Origin: Enterobacter sp. Cy-643
Lineage (GTDB): Bacteria; Pseudomonadota; Gammaproteobacteria; Enterobacterales; Enterobacteriaceae
Length of the DNA: 64,000 nt
Assembly (NCBI RefSeq): GCF_011752815.1
Contig: NZ_VWWV01000005.1
Location: 1 to 64,000 of the forward strand
Direction: 5' to 3'
Shown here: one piece after another, positions 32,986 through 42,211 of the stretch
How the letters are laid out: each line of letters opens with the position of its first letter
How positions within the stretch are numbered: position 1 is the stretch's first letter
The notes under the pieces: model-generated
Told to the model about the DNA's origin: nothing
Databases searched by the model: none
What the model saw: the letters and a program-made list of their open reading frames with translations, nothing else
Program-made: the position numbers and the translations under genes

Positions 32986-34113
32986 GTGAAAACACATCGC
33001 GGTATGGCGCTCTTAACGGCGCTACTGATGTTTCCGCAGATTGTGGAAACCTTTTATAGCCCGGCACTGACCGATATTGCCGGGTATTTCGCGGTCAGCG
33101 CGCAGGATGCATCCTGGACGCTGTCCATTTATTTCCCGGGCTTTGCCCTCGGCGTTCTGGTCTGGGGGCGGGTATGCGATCTGGCCGGCCGTAAGCCAGC
33201 GCTGTTGCTGGGCCTGGCATGCTACGCAGTAGGGTCGGTCCTTGCGCTGCTGGCGCACGATTTCAGACTGCTGCTCGCGGCACGCGTTATCGCGGCCTTT
33301 GGTGCGGCGGCCGGATCGGTTGTTACCCAGACGATACTCCGGGACCGCTTTAGCGGGCAGACGCTGGCAAAGATCTTCGCTTTTATGGGCATTGCGCTGG
33401 CGGTAAGCCCGGCAATAGGCCTGTGGGCGGGCGGGATGCTTGTTTCCTGGGGCGGATTCCGGGGAGTGTTTGATGCTCTTGTGGCGCTTGCCCTGCTGCT
33501 CTTTATCTGGAGCGCCTGGCGGCTGGAAGAAACTCGCTCTGCGCAGCATCAGAGTCAGTCCATCGCCAGCGTCGCGGTGCGAATGCTGAAAGATATGCAG
33601 ATCTGGCGTGCTACGGCGCTGGTCGCGCTGTTTAACGTGAGCCTGTTCAGCTATTACGGCCTGGCGCCGTTTATGTTTGAGCGGTTTGGCATGGAGCCCG
33701 GTACATTTGGATTGAGCGGTGTCCTGCTGGCGCTTGGCTCTTTGGCTGGCGCGCAGCTTAACCATCAACTCATCCAGCGCGGCACGAGTTCAGCCACGCT
33801 TTTACGCATCGCCTGTATCTGGGGCCTGATCGGGAGCCTGGGCGTTGGCCTGCTGTCGGCCAGCCCGTGGTTTCTGGCACCGATGTTTATGGTGATGCTG
33901 GCCTTTTCGATGGCAATTCCGGTGGTGCTTGGCACTGCGCTCAGCGCCTACACGGATTGCCGGGGCACGGCTGGCGCACTTTTCGGCCTGGTCTATTATG
34001 TGCTGATTGGCGCCGGGCTTTTCGTTGCCGGCTGGGGACAACGGCTGGATATGACGCTGATCGTATGCGCCGTGGGCATTACGCTTATCGGTTGGAAACA
34101 TTTACGGAGATAA
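32986..34113 (+). CDS. MFS exporter, Bcr/CflA-type
   Basis: GTG 32986 is the start, preceded by GAGGAGG. The 375-aa protein has 12 hydrophobic segments and signatures LALLAHDFRLLLAARVIAAF, WGRVCDLAGRKPALLLG (motif A) and the CflA-like RVIAAFGAAAGSVVTQTILRD region. It probably exports a drug or metabolite with protons and is controlled by the divergent NimR-like gene. Confidence 0.87.
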   Translation: MKTHRGMALLTALLMFPQIVETFYSPALTDIAGYFAVSAQDASWTLSIYFPGFALGVLVWGRVCDLAGRKPALLLGLACYAVGSVLALLAHDFRLLLAARVIAAFGAAAGSVVTQTILRDRFSGQTLAKIFAFMGIALAVSPAIGLWAGGMLVSWGGFRGVFDALVALALLLFIWSAWRLEETRSAQHQSQSIASVAVRMLKDMQIWRATALVALFNVSLFSYYGLAPFMFERFGMEPGTFGLSGVLLALGSLAGAQLNHQLIQRGTSSATLLRIACIWGLIGSLGVGLLSASPWFLAPMFMVMLAFSMAIPVVLGTALSAYTDCRGTAGALFGLVYYVLIGAGLFVAGWGQRLDMTLIVCAVGITLIGWKHLRR

Positions 34114-34161
34114 TATGATGCGCCCTCTCCTCGTGGAGAGGGCGCATCGCTAAGGCAACAG

Positions 34162-35607
34162 TTACAGCAGTCCACCCAGATTCACATACTTGGTTTCCAG
34201 GTACTCTTCTAGTCCACAGTCGGCGCCTTCGCGGCCCAGGCCGGACTCCTTCACGCCGCCGAAAGGCGCGACTTCCGTGGAGATAATCCCTTCATTAACG
34301 CCGACCATGCCGCTTTCCAGCTGCTGTGTAACCCGGAAGGCGCGAGCCAGATCGCGGGTATAAAGATAGGCTGCAAGGCCAAACGGCGTGCCATTGGCGC
34401 GTGCAATCGCCTCCAGTTCATCGCTGAAGCGGAAGCAGGCCGCCAGCGGGCCGAAGGTTTCCTCGCGGGCCAGCAGCATGGCCTCGGTAGCATCGGCCAG
34501 CACGGTAGGCTGGTAGAACGATGCGCCGAGGGCGTGACGCTCGCCGCCGCACAGCAGGCGTGCGCCGTGCTCAAGAGCGTCTTTTACATGGGCTTCCACT
34601 TTCTCAACCGCTTTCTGGTGAATCAGCGGCCCCTGCTGAGCGCCTGGCGTCAGGCCAGGGGCAACTTTCAGCGCCCGTGCGGCGGCGGCAAGTTTCTCAA
34701 CAAACTGCTCATACACGCCGGCCTGAACGTAGAAGCGGTTAACGCATACGCAAGTTTGCCCGCTGTTGCGGAACTTAGCGGCCATCGCCCCCTCGACGGC
34801 AGCGTCAATGTCCGCATCGTCAAAGACGATAAACGGCGCGTTACCGCCCAGCTCCAGCGACAGTTTTTTCACGGTATCCGCCGCCTGGCGCATTAGCAGC
34901 TTGCCGGTTGGCGTGGAGCCGGTGAAGGAGATTTTACGTACCGTTGGGCTTGCCATCAGCGCGCTGCCGATTGCCACAGTGTCACCGGTGACGGCGTTAA
35001 TCACGCCCGCCGGGACGCCTGCCCGTTCGGCAAGCACGATAAGCGCGAAGGCCGAAAGCGGCGTTTCATTCGCCGGTTTAATCACGGCGGTGCAGCCCGC
35101 CGCCAGCGCAGGGCCAAGTTTGCGGGTCAGCATCGCCAGCGGGAAGTTCCACGGGGTAATAGCCGCGACCACGCCGACGGGCTCCTTGAAGGTGAGGATT
35201 TGGTTGCCGACTTTCGGGGAAGGAATCGTTTTGCCGTTGGCGCGTTTGGCTTCCTCGGCAAACCATTCGATAAAGCTGGCGGCGTAGGCCACTTCACCTT
35301 TGGCCTCAGCCAGCACTTTGCCCTGTTCGGTGACCATCAGTTCCGCCAGTTCGGCCTGATGCTCCATGATTAGCGCGAACCAGCGCTGGAGGATCTGCGA
35401 GCGGGCTTTGGCGGTTAATGCGCGCCAGGCGGGCAGGGCGGCGTGCGCTGCAGCGATGGCCGCCTCGGTTTCCTTTGTTCCGGCGTTGGCGACCAGAGCC
35501 ACCACTTCATCTGTTGCCGGGTTTAATACGGCATAGCGCTCGGCTTCATCCCGCCATTCACCGTTGCAGTACCAGCCGGTACGAACCAGTGCGTCAAAGC
35601 TGCTCAT
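34162..35607 (-). CDS. NAD(P)-dependent aldehyde dehydrogenase, GabD-like
   Basis: The 481-aa protein is an aldehyde dehydrogenase of the succinate-semialdehyde type: WNFPLAMLTRKLGPALAAGC, the general base in LELGGNAPFIVFDDAD and the nucleophile Cys in NSGQTCVCVNRF. It would oxidise a short aldehyde to an acid. It is the last gene of a four-gene operon (MFS transporter, Fae-like, aldo/keto reductase, this gene); its start overlaps the stop of the aldo/keto reductase by 4 bases. GabD itself normally lies in the gab operon, so this is a paralog for another aldehyde. Confidence 0.9.
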   Translation of the reverse strand: MSSFDALVRTGWYCNGEWRDEAERYAVLNPATDEVVALVANAGTKETEAAIAAAHAALPAWRALTAKARSQILQRWFALIMEHQAELAELMVTEQGKVLAEAKGEVAYAASFIEWFAEEAKRANGKTIPSPKVGNQILTFKEPVGVVAAITPWNFPLAMLTRKLGPALAAGCTAVIKPANETPLSAFALIVLAERAGVPAGVINAVTGDTVAIGSALMASPTVRKISFTGSTPTGKLLMRQAADTVKKLSLELGGNAPFIVFDDADIDAAVEGAMAAKFRNSGQTCVCVNRFYVQAGVYEQFVEKLAAAARALKVAPGLTPGAQQGPLIHQKAVEKVEAHVKDALEHGARLLCGGERHALGASFYQPTVLADATEAMLLAREETFGPLAACFRFSDELEAIARANGTPFGLAAYLYTRDLARAFRVTQQLESGMVGVNEGIISTEVAPFGGVKESGLGREGADCGLEEYLETKYVNLGGLL

Positions 35608-36647
35608 GCGATATTCCTTGTGGTTACGTTGTCGATAAACAGGCCGCGAGCGGCACGGCTCTCACGCGCAATACGTTTGCCAGCGGTGTAGTCGTTGATG
35701 ACGTCGCACGGCGTGTAGTTACGCTCCAGTTCGTAACGCTCATCTTCATCCAGCGTTGTACCGAGCGCAGCAACTGCGCTGTCAATTTGCTGTGCGGAAT
35801 CGGCACCAACCAGCATGCAGTCCACGCCCGGATGGTTCAGGACCCACGCCTGAGCAATTTGCGCCGGAGGCAGGCCGCGCAGCTGGGCTACATGGCTGAC
35901 GGATTGCGCGACGTTGCGGGAAGTGATGTCCGCATACATCTCCTGGGTGAAGAAGTCGGTCTGGTTGCGCACGGAGGTAAAGTCACAGCTCAGCAGGCCG
36001 CGAGCCAGCGGGCTAAAGACTGACACGCCAAGCCCCTGGTCGCGGCAGAAAGGGATCATTTCCCGCTCTTCTTCGCGGTAGGCGCAGTTCAGCTGCAGCT
36101 GCATGTTGATGGGCTTCGCATAGCCGTAGCGCTCGCAGCACCAAAGGATTTTCGCCAGTTGCCAGGTGTACATGGTGGAAACGCCGACGTAGCGTGCTTT
36201 GCCGCTGCGCACGATGTCGTTCATCGCCGCCCAGGTCTCTTCGACAGGCGTATTCACGTCGAAGTAGTGCAGCATGTAGATATCGACGTAGTCGGTGCCG
36301 AGGCGTTTCAGGCTACCGTCGATGCTTTCCATGATGTGCTTGCGGGAATGGCCCTGATTGTTAAAGCCGGTGCCGATCGGGTAACCGACTTTGGTGGTCA
36401 GCACCAGATCGTCGCGGCGGGCAATGCGTTTTAACACGTTGCCGACCACTTCTTCCCCCGCGCCGCTGGAGTAGAAGTCCGCGAGGTCGATAAAGTTAAT
36501 GCCGGATTCCAGCGCGTGGCGGATCAGCGGCTCGCTTTGGGACTCGTCAAAAATCCACGGTTTCCACTGTTTGCTGCCCATGTTCATGGTGCCGAGGCAC
36601 AGGCGAGAGACTTTCAGGCCGCTGTGGCCCAGATTGACGTATTCCAT
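35604..36647 (-). CDS. Aldo/keto reductase
   Basis: The 347-aa protein has the AKR barrel with the catalytic residues in DLADFYSSGAGEEVV (Asp, Tyr) and the following Lys/His region, a NADPH-binding end and the opening MEYVNLGHSGLKVSRLCLGT typical of the YajO/Tas/YghZ branch. It reduces an aldehyde or ketone, or runs in reverse. Its start is 10 bases after the stop of the Fae-like gene. Confidence 0.9.
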   Translation of the reverse strand: MEYVNLGHSGLKVSRLCLGTMNMGSKQWKPWIFDESQSEPLIRHALESGINFIDLADFYSSGAGEEVVGNVLKRIARRDDLVLTTKVGYPIGTGFNNQGHSRKHIMESIDGSLKRLGTDYVDIYMLHYFDVNTPVEETWAAMNDIVRSGKARYVGVSTMYTWQLAKILWCCERYGYAKPINMQLQLNCAYREEEREMIPFCRDQGLGVSVFSPLARGLLSCDFTSVRNQTDFFTQEMYADITSRNVAQSVSHVAQLRGLPPAQIAQAWVLNHPGVDCMLVGADSAQQIDSAVAALGTTLDEDERYELERNYTPCDVINDYTAGKRIARESRAARGLFIDNVTTRNIA

Positions 36648-36656
36648 TTCGCCTCC

Positions 36657-37160
36657 TCAGGCTTTTGGGGTGTAGAAAGGGTTACCGAGCTGCGGCAGGG
36701 CGTCGGCAATCTGGCCGCGCTGCGGCAGTTTGCCCATCGCCGCGCGGATGGCCTGGCGGCAGGCGCGGTAATTGTTGTGGTACACCGCGTCGATATCGTT
36801 GCAGCCGGGATTGACCCAGTTGGCGGTGACGATGCACCAGTTGTCTTCCGCTTCCGGCGGCAGCGTGCCGTCCAGAAGCGCTTCGGTGACCGCTTTGGCG
36901 ATGGCGGCCTGAGAGGCTCCCCAGGTGGCATTGCCGTGCAGTTCGCCGCTGATTTCCGCTTTGTTGACGTACAGCGTCATCGGTTTGGCCGGAACGTTAG
37001 GTTTGATCACCACCATAAACGGGCAATGACCCTGGCTTGGCGAAGCGAGGCTGCTGGAAAACGCCTGGCCAACCACGCCGCTGCGTGGGCCAATCATGAT
37101 GTTGATGTGCGAGGCGTTAACGCCGTTACCTTCAAACCCTTCTCCGATATACATTTCCAC
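36657..37160 (-). CDS. Formaldehyde-activating enzyme (Fae) family protein
   Basis: GTG 37160 has AGGAG seven bases upstream and gives 167 aa, close to Fae of methylotrophs. The sequence follows Fae closely: MYIGEGFEGNG, then ASHINIMIG with the catalytic-type His, GQAFSSSLASPSQGHCPFMV, PNVPAKPMTLYVNK and the ATWGASQAAIAKAV helix. Fae condenses formaldehyde with tetrahydromethanopterin. Enterobacteriaceae are not known to make that cofactor, and the residue two after the His is Asn where I recall Asp in the Methylorubrum enzyme. A changed substrate or carrier is likely. It sits between a transporter and two aldehyde enzymes. Confidence 0.8.
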   Translation of the reverse strand: MEMYIGEGFEGNGVNASHINIMIGPRSGVVGQAFSSSLASPSQGHCPFMVVIKPNVPAKPMTLYVNKAEISGELHGNATWGASQAAIAKAVTEALLDGTLPPEAEDNWCIVTANWVNPGCNDIDAVYHNNYRACRQAIRAAMGKLPQRGQIADALPQLGNPFYTPKA

Positions 37161-37186
37161 GAGACTTCTCCTGTTAAGCATGAGCG

Positions 37187-38548
37187 TTATTTAGCCGGTT
37201 CAGCGGCGGCATTGCCGTGGCGCTGGGCCGGATCGTGAGCGGCATCGACCAGGGTTAACCCTTTGGTTTCAGGCGCCCAGGCGAGAGAGACAACGGCCCC
37301 GATGATGAGGATCAGCGCCAGCATGCCGGTGGTGGCCTGCATGCCGTAATTCAGAATGGCCAGCGGCAGTAAGCCGGTGCCAATGGCGGAGCCGAGGCGG
37401 CTCATGGAGGTGGCAAAGCCGACGCCCATCGAGCGCACTTCCGTCGGGAAGCTTTCTGCCGGGAAGACGCCCACCAGGTTGCTGACCGCCGACATCACCA
37501 GCGTGAAGGCGGCAAAGAACAGAATTAGCCAGCCGGACTGGCCGACCGGAATAATGCTGAGCATTACCAGGCAGACGGCGAGGAAGACAAATGAACCGAT
37601 CAGGAAGCCGCGACGCGAGCAGACCACCGTCAACAGGATCCCGAGCAGCGCGCCGACGATCAGCAGGGCGTTCAGCAGCAGGTCGGTGGTGAAGTTATTG
37701 TTCAGCCCCATCACCTGCAGAATCGACGGCAGGAAGGTGTAGATGGCGAAATACGGGATCACCAGGCAGACAAAAAACAGACTGTTGAAGGCGGTGCGGC
37801 GGCGGTATTTCGGCCCGAACAGCGACATAAAGCGCTGTTTCGAGGCGACCGGTGCTTCATCTACCAGCAGCACGTTAGGGCCGAAGTGTTTATGGACAAT
37901 CGCCATCGCCTGTTCTCGTCGCCCTTTGCCCATCAGCCAGCGCGGGGATTCCGGCGTGCCGATGCGCATCAGCAGAATAATCAGCGCGGGCAGGGCGGAA
38001 GAAGAGAGCAGCCAGCGCCAGGCGTCCGGCCCAAGCGCCGTCAGGAAATGCCCGGCAAAACCTGCGGCGACGTAGCCAAAGGTCCAGATCACGCTGAAGG
38101 AACCAAGCAGGACGCCGCGGTGTTTACGGGGGGAAAACTCTGCCAGCATAGTGTGGCCGACGGAGAAGTCGCCGCCGAGGCCGATGCCGACCATTACCCG
38201 CAAGAAGAACAACTGTTCTGGCGTTGTCGCGAAAAACTGCAGCGCCGAAGCGAGCGTAATCACCACAAAACTGAAACAGAAGATCTTCTGGCGGCCAACG
38301 TAATCGGAGATCCAGCCCAACACCAGGCTGCCGAGAAACAGGCCGATCAGCGCCGAGCTGCCGAGCATCCCTTCCCAGAAGGGCGTTAATCCCATTTGAG
38401 GTTTGATCTGGGCCAGGGCGAAGCCGATCACGCCGAGCACGTAGCCGTCGGTAAAGTGCGCGCCGAAGGTCAGGCCGGCGATTTTGATATGGAAACGGTT
38501 TAACGGCACGTCATCCATACGGGTGTACTGTTGTGTCAGGTGGGACAT
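37187..38548 (-). CDS. MFS metabolite:H+ symporter
   Basis: The 453-aa protein has 12 helices and the metabolite/sugar-porter motifs DGYVLGVIGFALAQIKPQMG, LGWISDYVGRQKIF (motif A) and RVMVGIGLGGDFSVG, plus PESPRWL after helix 6. It most likely imports the starting compound of the operon, perhaps an organic acid or polyol. It is the promoter-proximal gene; the LysR-type gene at 38791 is divergent. Confidence 0.87.
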   Translation of the reverse strand: MSHLTQQYTRMDDVPLNRFHIKIAGLTFGAHFTDGYVLGVIGFALAQIKPQMGLTPFWEGMLGSSALIGLFLGSLVLGWISDYVGRQKIFCFSFVVITLASALQFFATTPEQLFFLRVMVGIGLGGDFSVGHTMLAEFSPRKHRGVLLGSFSVIWTFGYVAAGFAGHFLTALGPDAWRWLLSSSALPALIILLMRIGTPESPRWLMGKGRREQAMAIVHKHFGPNVLLVDEAPVASKQRFMSLFGPKYRRRTAFNSLFFVCLVIPYFAIYTFLPSILQVMGLNNNFTTDLLLNALLIVGALLGILLTVVCSRRGFLIGSFVFLAVCLVMLSIIPVGQSGWLILFFAAFTLVMSAVSNLVGVFPAESFPTEVRSMGVGFATSMSRLGSAIGTGLLPLAILNYGMQATTGMLALILIIGAVVSLAWAPETKGLTLVDAAHDPAQRHGNAAAEPAK

Positions 38549-38790
38549 GATGCCTCCTCCTGTGAGGTGGTTTTGTAGGGTATTTGTATTTTTTATGCTT
38601 CATGTTCGTTAACAATGTGGCAGCAAAACGCATCAGCAGGCGAGTGCGTTTTAGTCATACCCCCAGGCGAAAAACGCATGTGATCCTCCTCCTGTTTTAC
38701 AGAAATAGGTACGGCGGGGGATGGTGTTTCAGGGCAGGTTAGAAACATATTATTAACATGACTGGCGCTCGCCCGCGGATAATGACAACA

Positions 38791-39741
38791 ATGAGAAAAC
38801 TTCCGTCACTCAGTATGTTAAGAGTCTTTGAAGAGACCTGCCGGACGCTTAGCTTTAGCAAGGCGGCGCAGGCCTTGTGTATTACTCAGAGCGCGGCCAG
38901 CCGGCAGATCAAGCAGCTCGAAGCGTTTCTCGGCAAACTGTTGTTCGTGCGTACCCACAGCGGGCTGGAGCTGACCCAGGACGCGATACTGCTGCTGCCG
39001 GTAGTGCGCCAGTCGCTGGATATTCTTGAAGAGGGTTTGTGCCACGTTCAGCTTCGCAATCCCCTGCAGCACCTGCGCCTGCAGGTCGCGCCGACCTTCG
39101 CCACGCGCTGGCTGGCTCCGCGGCTGGTAGCGCTTCGCCAGCGCAACGGTCAGCTACAAATTGCCCTCATCAGTGAAACCCGGCAGAAATACAGCGATTT
39201 TGACTGTGCCATCCGTTTCGGTACCCGCCAGGAAAGTGAAGGGCGGGGGCAGTGGCTTTGCCATGAAAAACTGCTGCTGGTGGCCAGCCCGCTGCTGATG
39301 GTTGACGGTGTTTTTCCGCCGCTGGCTTCACAGCCGCAGCTGCATATCCTGAATGGCGAGATCCGGCTGGATAACTGGTCGCGCTGGCTTGCCGCGACGG
39401 GAGAAAAGGACAGCTTGCTTTCCGGCGGGCTTGAGTTCAGCACCGAGGATCAGGTGATCAACGCCTGCGTGACCGGGGCAGGCTATGCGGTGCTCGACAG
39501 GATGATGATCCGCAATGAGCTACGGGGCGGATTATTGGTGCCGCTGGCGGAGCTGGAGCTTGAAAGCGGAAATGGTTACTGGCTGGAGATCCCACAGGGC
39601 AAGCGGGAGTTACCGCGAGTCGGCTATTTTAGCGACTGGGTTCAGGCCGAGATCGCCCGTTTTTGGGGGGAGGAAGAGGGGGAATCTTCCCGGGCAAAGC
39701 TGATTTTTTCCCGTGAAGAACCGATAGCCCTTTCTCTCTAA
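38791..39741 (+). CDS. LysR-family regulator, GcvA-like
   Basis: The 316-aa reading from MRKLPSLSMLRVFEET matches the family start; in-frame ATGs at 38758 and 38782 would add 11 or 3 residues and none has a strong ribosome site. The HTH reads FSKAAQALCITQSAASRQIK and LEAFLGKLLFVRTHSGL. The effector domain is of the GcvA/DsdC kind. It is divergent from the transporter-Fae-AKR-ALDH operon and probably activates it in the presence of the substrate. Confidence 0.87.
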   Translation: MRKLPSLSMLRVFEETCRTLSFSKAAQALCITQSAASRQIKQLEAFLGKLLFVRTHSGLELTQDAILLLPVVRQSLDILEEGLCHVQLRNPLQHLRLQVAPTFATRWLAPRLVALRQRNGQLQIALISETRQKYSDFDCAIRFGTRQESEGRGQWLCHEKLLLVASPLLMVDGVFPPLASQPQLHILNGEIRLDNWSRWLAATGEKDSLLSGGLEFSTEDQVINACVTGAGYAVLDRMMIRNELRGGLLVPLAELELESGNGYWLEIPQGKRELPRVGYFSDWVQAEIARFWGEEEGESSRAKLIFSREEPIALSL

Positions 39742-40093
39742 TGTGATCTCAACGAGAGTTAACATATATTTTTTATTCGATTAATTTCCTCAACATGCTG
39801 AGAGTATGCTGCGCCAAACTCAGCGCAGTTCTCTGACCCGACACGCCATGAAAAGTGAGTTGGATCGCATTTCTATTTCTGAAAAAAAAACAAACCTCAA
39901 TATTTGGTGGTTGTTTTTAGGATTATTCTTGGGAATAATGGCGCAACGCTTTGCTTCTCTTCAACCATGCTCGGTTCTATGAATGCGTGGTGTTAAATAT
40001 CATTGATTATTTTGTTGTTATTTAGCTCTGTGCTCAATCCATTGGTTTCCTGTCGGTATAGTTTCGTCTGGCATCTATTATGAGTTGGTTAAC
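39742..40093. other. Gene-poor gap before the FepE-like gene
   Basis: The 352 bases are AT-rich. They hold a hairpin at about 39810-39832 (CTGCGC/GCGCAG) and one short open frame (39848-39982, listed separately). No JUMPstart or ops sequence is seen upstream of the chain-length gene, unlike in O-antigen operons. Confidence 0.5.
39848..39982 (+). CDS. Possible small membrane protein, 44 aa
   Basis: The frame from ATG 39848 to TGA encodes 44 residues with a charged start (MKSELDRISISEKKTN), one hydrophobic helix (IWWLFLGLFLGIMA) and a short tail. Charge distribution and length resemble small single-pass membrane proteins. No ribosome site is evident, so it may be chance or a remnant of a longer gene. 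Confidence 0.3.
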   Translation: MKSELDRISISEKKTNLNIWWLFLGLFLGIMAQRFASLQPCSVL

Positions 40094-41215
40094 ATGTCCG
40101 CAATTGAATTAAAAAATGCTCCTGTGGAAGATATCCGTGCGTTTTCGGTGATAACTGAATCGAATCAGGAAATTGATTTGATTCACCTGTTAAGTACCCT
40201 TTTCGCGGCAAAAAAAACGATAATTGCCATCACATTTGCTGCTGCATTAGCCGGGTTGGGCGTTAGCTTTTTGATGCCGCAGAAATGGTCAAGCAAGGCC
40301 GTTATTACGCCGCCAGAATCCTCTCAGCTCATCGAGTTGCACCGCGCGATGGTTGAGCTGACGGTTCTGGATGCAGCGCCTAATGTCGACGCCGGGCATG
40401 TTTATCAAACCTTCCTGAAAGACTTTGACTCGCAGGCGCTGCGTGAAGAGTATTTGGCCAATTCTGAGTATGTTAAAAAGCTTGTTAATGCTGTTAACTC
40501 GGACGATAGCGTAAAACTACACCAGGCTATTCAGGAAACGGCTGCAAAATTCAAATCGGTAAATACCGCAGATTCTAAACTGCCGGATGCCACCCCCTAT
40601 ACCTCATGGTCTTTAAGCTTCACTGGACCGAATCCAGAAGAGGCCAGGGACGTGCTGAGCGGTTATATTCACTTTATTGCGCAGCGAGTTAATCAGGATA
40701 TTGTGCAAAATTTACGCTATAACGTTGAATTAAAAAGCGCAGTAGAGAAAGATAAACTCGAGCTGGATAAGAGAAACCTCGAAAACCAGCATAAAGTGAA
40801 TATTCAGCGTCTGGGCTACTCGCTTGAAGTTGCTAACGCGGCAGGAATTAAAAAGCCGGTATACAGCAATGGGCAAGCGGTAAAAGACGACCCTGATTAC
40901 TCGGTTGCGCTGGGGGCTGATGGGCTGGCCGAAAAACTGAAGATTGAATCCGCGCTTAAAGATGTGGCGCAATTAAACGCCAGCGTTCAAAACCGGGAGT
41001 ACTATCTAACTAAACTGGCGCAGGTCAAGGTTAACGACGTTGACTTCCAGCCCTTCCGCTATCAAATGAATCCTTCTTTGCCGTTGAAAAAAGAAGGTCC
41101 GGGGAAATCCCTCATCGTCGTGCTGGCCGCTTTGCTTGGCCTGATTGGCGCCTGTGGCTACGTGTTATTGCGCAATGTCATGGCCGATAGACAGAAAAAG
41201 CTGGAAATTGTTTAG
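40094..41215 (+). CDS. LPS/O-antigen chain-length determinant, FepE-like (Wzz family)
   Basis: The 373-aa protein has the Wzz/PCP layout: cytoplasmic N-terminus with EIDLIHLLSTLFAAKKTI, first membrane helix (IIAITFAAALAGLGVSFL), WSSKAVITPPES at the start of a long periplasmic helical domain and a second membrane helix near the end (SLIVVLAALLGLIGACGYVL). The length and periplasmic size fit FepE, which gives very long O-antigen chains. No O-antigen or polysaccharide genes adjoin it, so it acts on chains made elsewhere. A strong terminator follows. Confidence 0.85.
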   Translation: MSAIELKNAPVEDIRAFSVITESNQEIDLIHLLSTLFAAKKTIIAITFAAALAGLGVSFLMPQKWSSKAVITPPESSQLIELHRAMVELTVLDAAPNVDAGHVYQTFLKDFDSQALREEYLANSEYVKKLVNAVNSDDSVKLHQAIQETAAKFKSVNTADSKLPDATPYTSWSLSFTGPNPEEARDVLSGYIHFIAQRVNQDIVQNLRYNVELKSAVEKDKLELDKRNLENQHKVNIQRLGYSLEVANAAGIKKPVYSNGQAVKDDPDYSVALGADGLAEKLKIESALKDVAQLNASVQNREYYLTKLAQVKVNDVDFQPFRYQMNPSLPLKKEGPGKSLIVVLAALLGLIGACGYVLLRNVMADRQKKLEIV

Positions 41216-41233
41216 CGCGCTGCATTCCTTTTA

Positions 41234-41258
41234 AAGCCTCCTTTCGGAGGCTTTTTTC
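41234..41258 (+). terminator. Rho-independent terminator after the FepE-like gene
   Basis: AAGCCTCC and GGAGGCTT around TTTC, followed by TTTT. Confidence 0.9.
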
Positions 41259-41308
41259 TTGTGGGAATAAGGGTTATAACCGAAGGGAAATGGCAAAAGG
41301 GGATGACA

Positions 41309-42007
41309 ATGAAAACGATTGGGCTGCTGGGCGGCATGAGCTGGGAATCCACTATTCCCTACTACCGGTTAATTAACGAAGGGATTAAACAGCGCCTGGG
41401 CGGGCTGCATTCGGCCAAAATTGTGCTGCACAGCGTCGATTTTCACGAGATTGAGGCCTGCCAGTCTGCCGGCGAGTGGGACAAAGCCGGTGAGATACTG
41501 GCCGACGCGGCGCTGGGGCTGCAAAAGGCCGGAGCCGAGGGCATTGTGCTGTGTACGAACACCATGCATAAAGTCGCGGAGCATATTGAATCCCGCTGCT
41601 CGCTGCCGTTTCTGCACATTGCCGACGCCACCGGGCGGGTAATTGCCGCTCAGGGGGTAAGCCAGGTCGCGCTGCTCGGCACGCGTTACACCATGGAGCA
41701 AGACTTCTATCGTGGCCGCCTGCAGGCGCAGTTTGGTATCCGTTCGATTATTCCGGACGCATCCCAGCGCCAGCGTATCAACCAGATAATCTTCGATGAA
41801 CTGTGCCTCGGGGTGATTAACCCTGAGTCGAAGCGCTACTACCAGCAGGTGATTCAGGCGCTGCAGGCACAGGGGGCTGAAGGGGTTATTTTCGGCTGTA
41901 CCGAAATTGGCCTGCTGCTCAGCCAGCAGGACTGCCCGCTGCCGGTGTTTGACACTGCCGCGATCCACGCCGCCGATGCAGTTCGCTTTATGTGCGGTGA
42001 GGCGTAA
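41309..42007 (+). CDS. ygeA: Aspartate/glutamate racemase-family protein YgeA
   Basis: The 232-aa protein from [19 protein letters not shown] closely follows E. coli YgeA. Both cysteines of the racemase fold are present, CTNTMHK and [10 protein letters not shown]. coli YgeA racemises several amino acids (homoserine is the best reported). The ATG 41309 has AAGGGG six bases upstream. In E. coli it lies beside lysR and araE; lysR is nearby here but an exporter replaces araE. Confidence 0.93.
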   Translation: MKTIGLLGGMSWESTIPYYRLINEGIKQRLGGLHSAKIVLHSVDFHEIEACQSAGEWDKAGEILADAALGLQKAGAEGIVLCTNTMHKVAEHIESRCSLPFLHIADATGRVIAAQGVSQVALLGTRYTMEQDFYRGRLQAQFGIRSIIPDASQRQRINQIIFDELCLGVINPESKRYYQQVIQALQAQGAEGVIFGCTEIGLLLSQQDCPLPVFDTAAIHAADAVRFMCGEA

Positions 42008-42157
42008 GGTTTTATCTTTTTATATCAATGAAATAAGCGAATTCTCCACTTTACCCCTACGATGCGCCGGGTCATGCCCGGCCGCTCATGTGTTATAAAT
42101 TTGTTATGTAGCGCACATTATTCCAAAAAGCTGCTCCTCTGAAATCCTCACCTTGCA

Positions 42158-42180
42158 GGCCGGTGCGTAGCGCACTGGCC
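42158..42180. other. 10-bp hairpin before the exporter gene
   Basis: GGCCGGTGCG and CGCACTGGCC pair with one wobble around a 3-base loop, followed by TTT. It ends about 32 bases before the exporter start. It could be a weak terminator for ygeA or a control hairpin in the exporter's leader. Confidence 0.5.
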
Positions 42181-42211
42181 TTTCATCATGTTCGTAACCG
42201 GGAGTTATACA

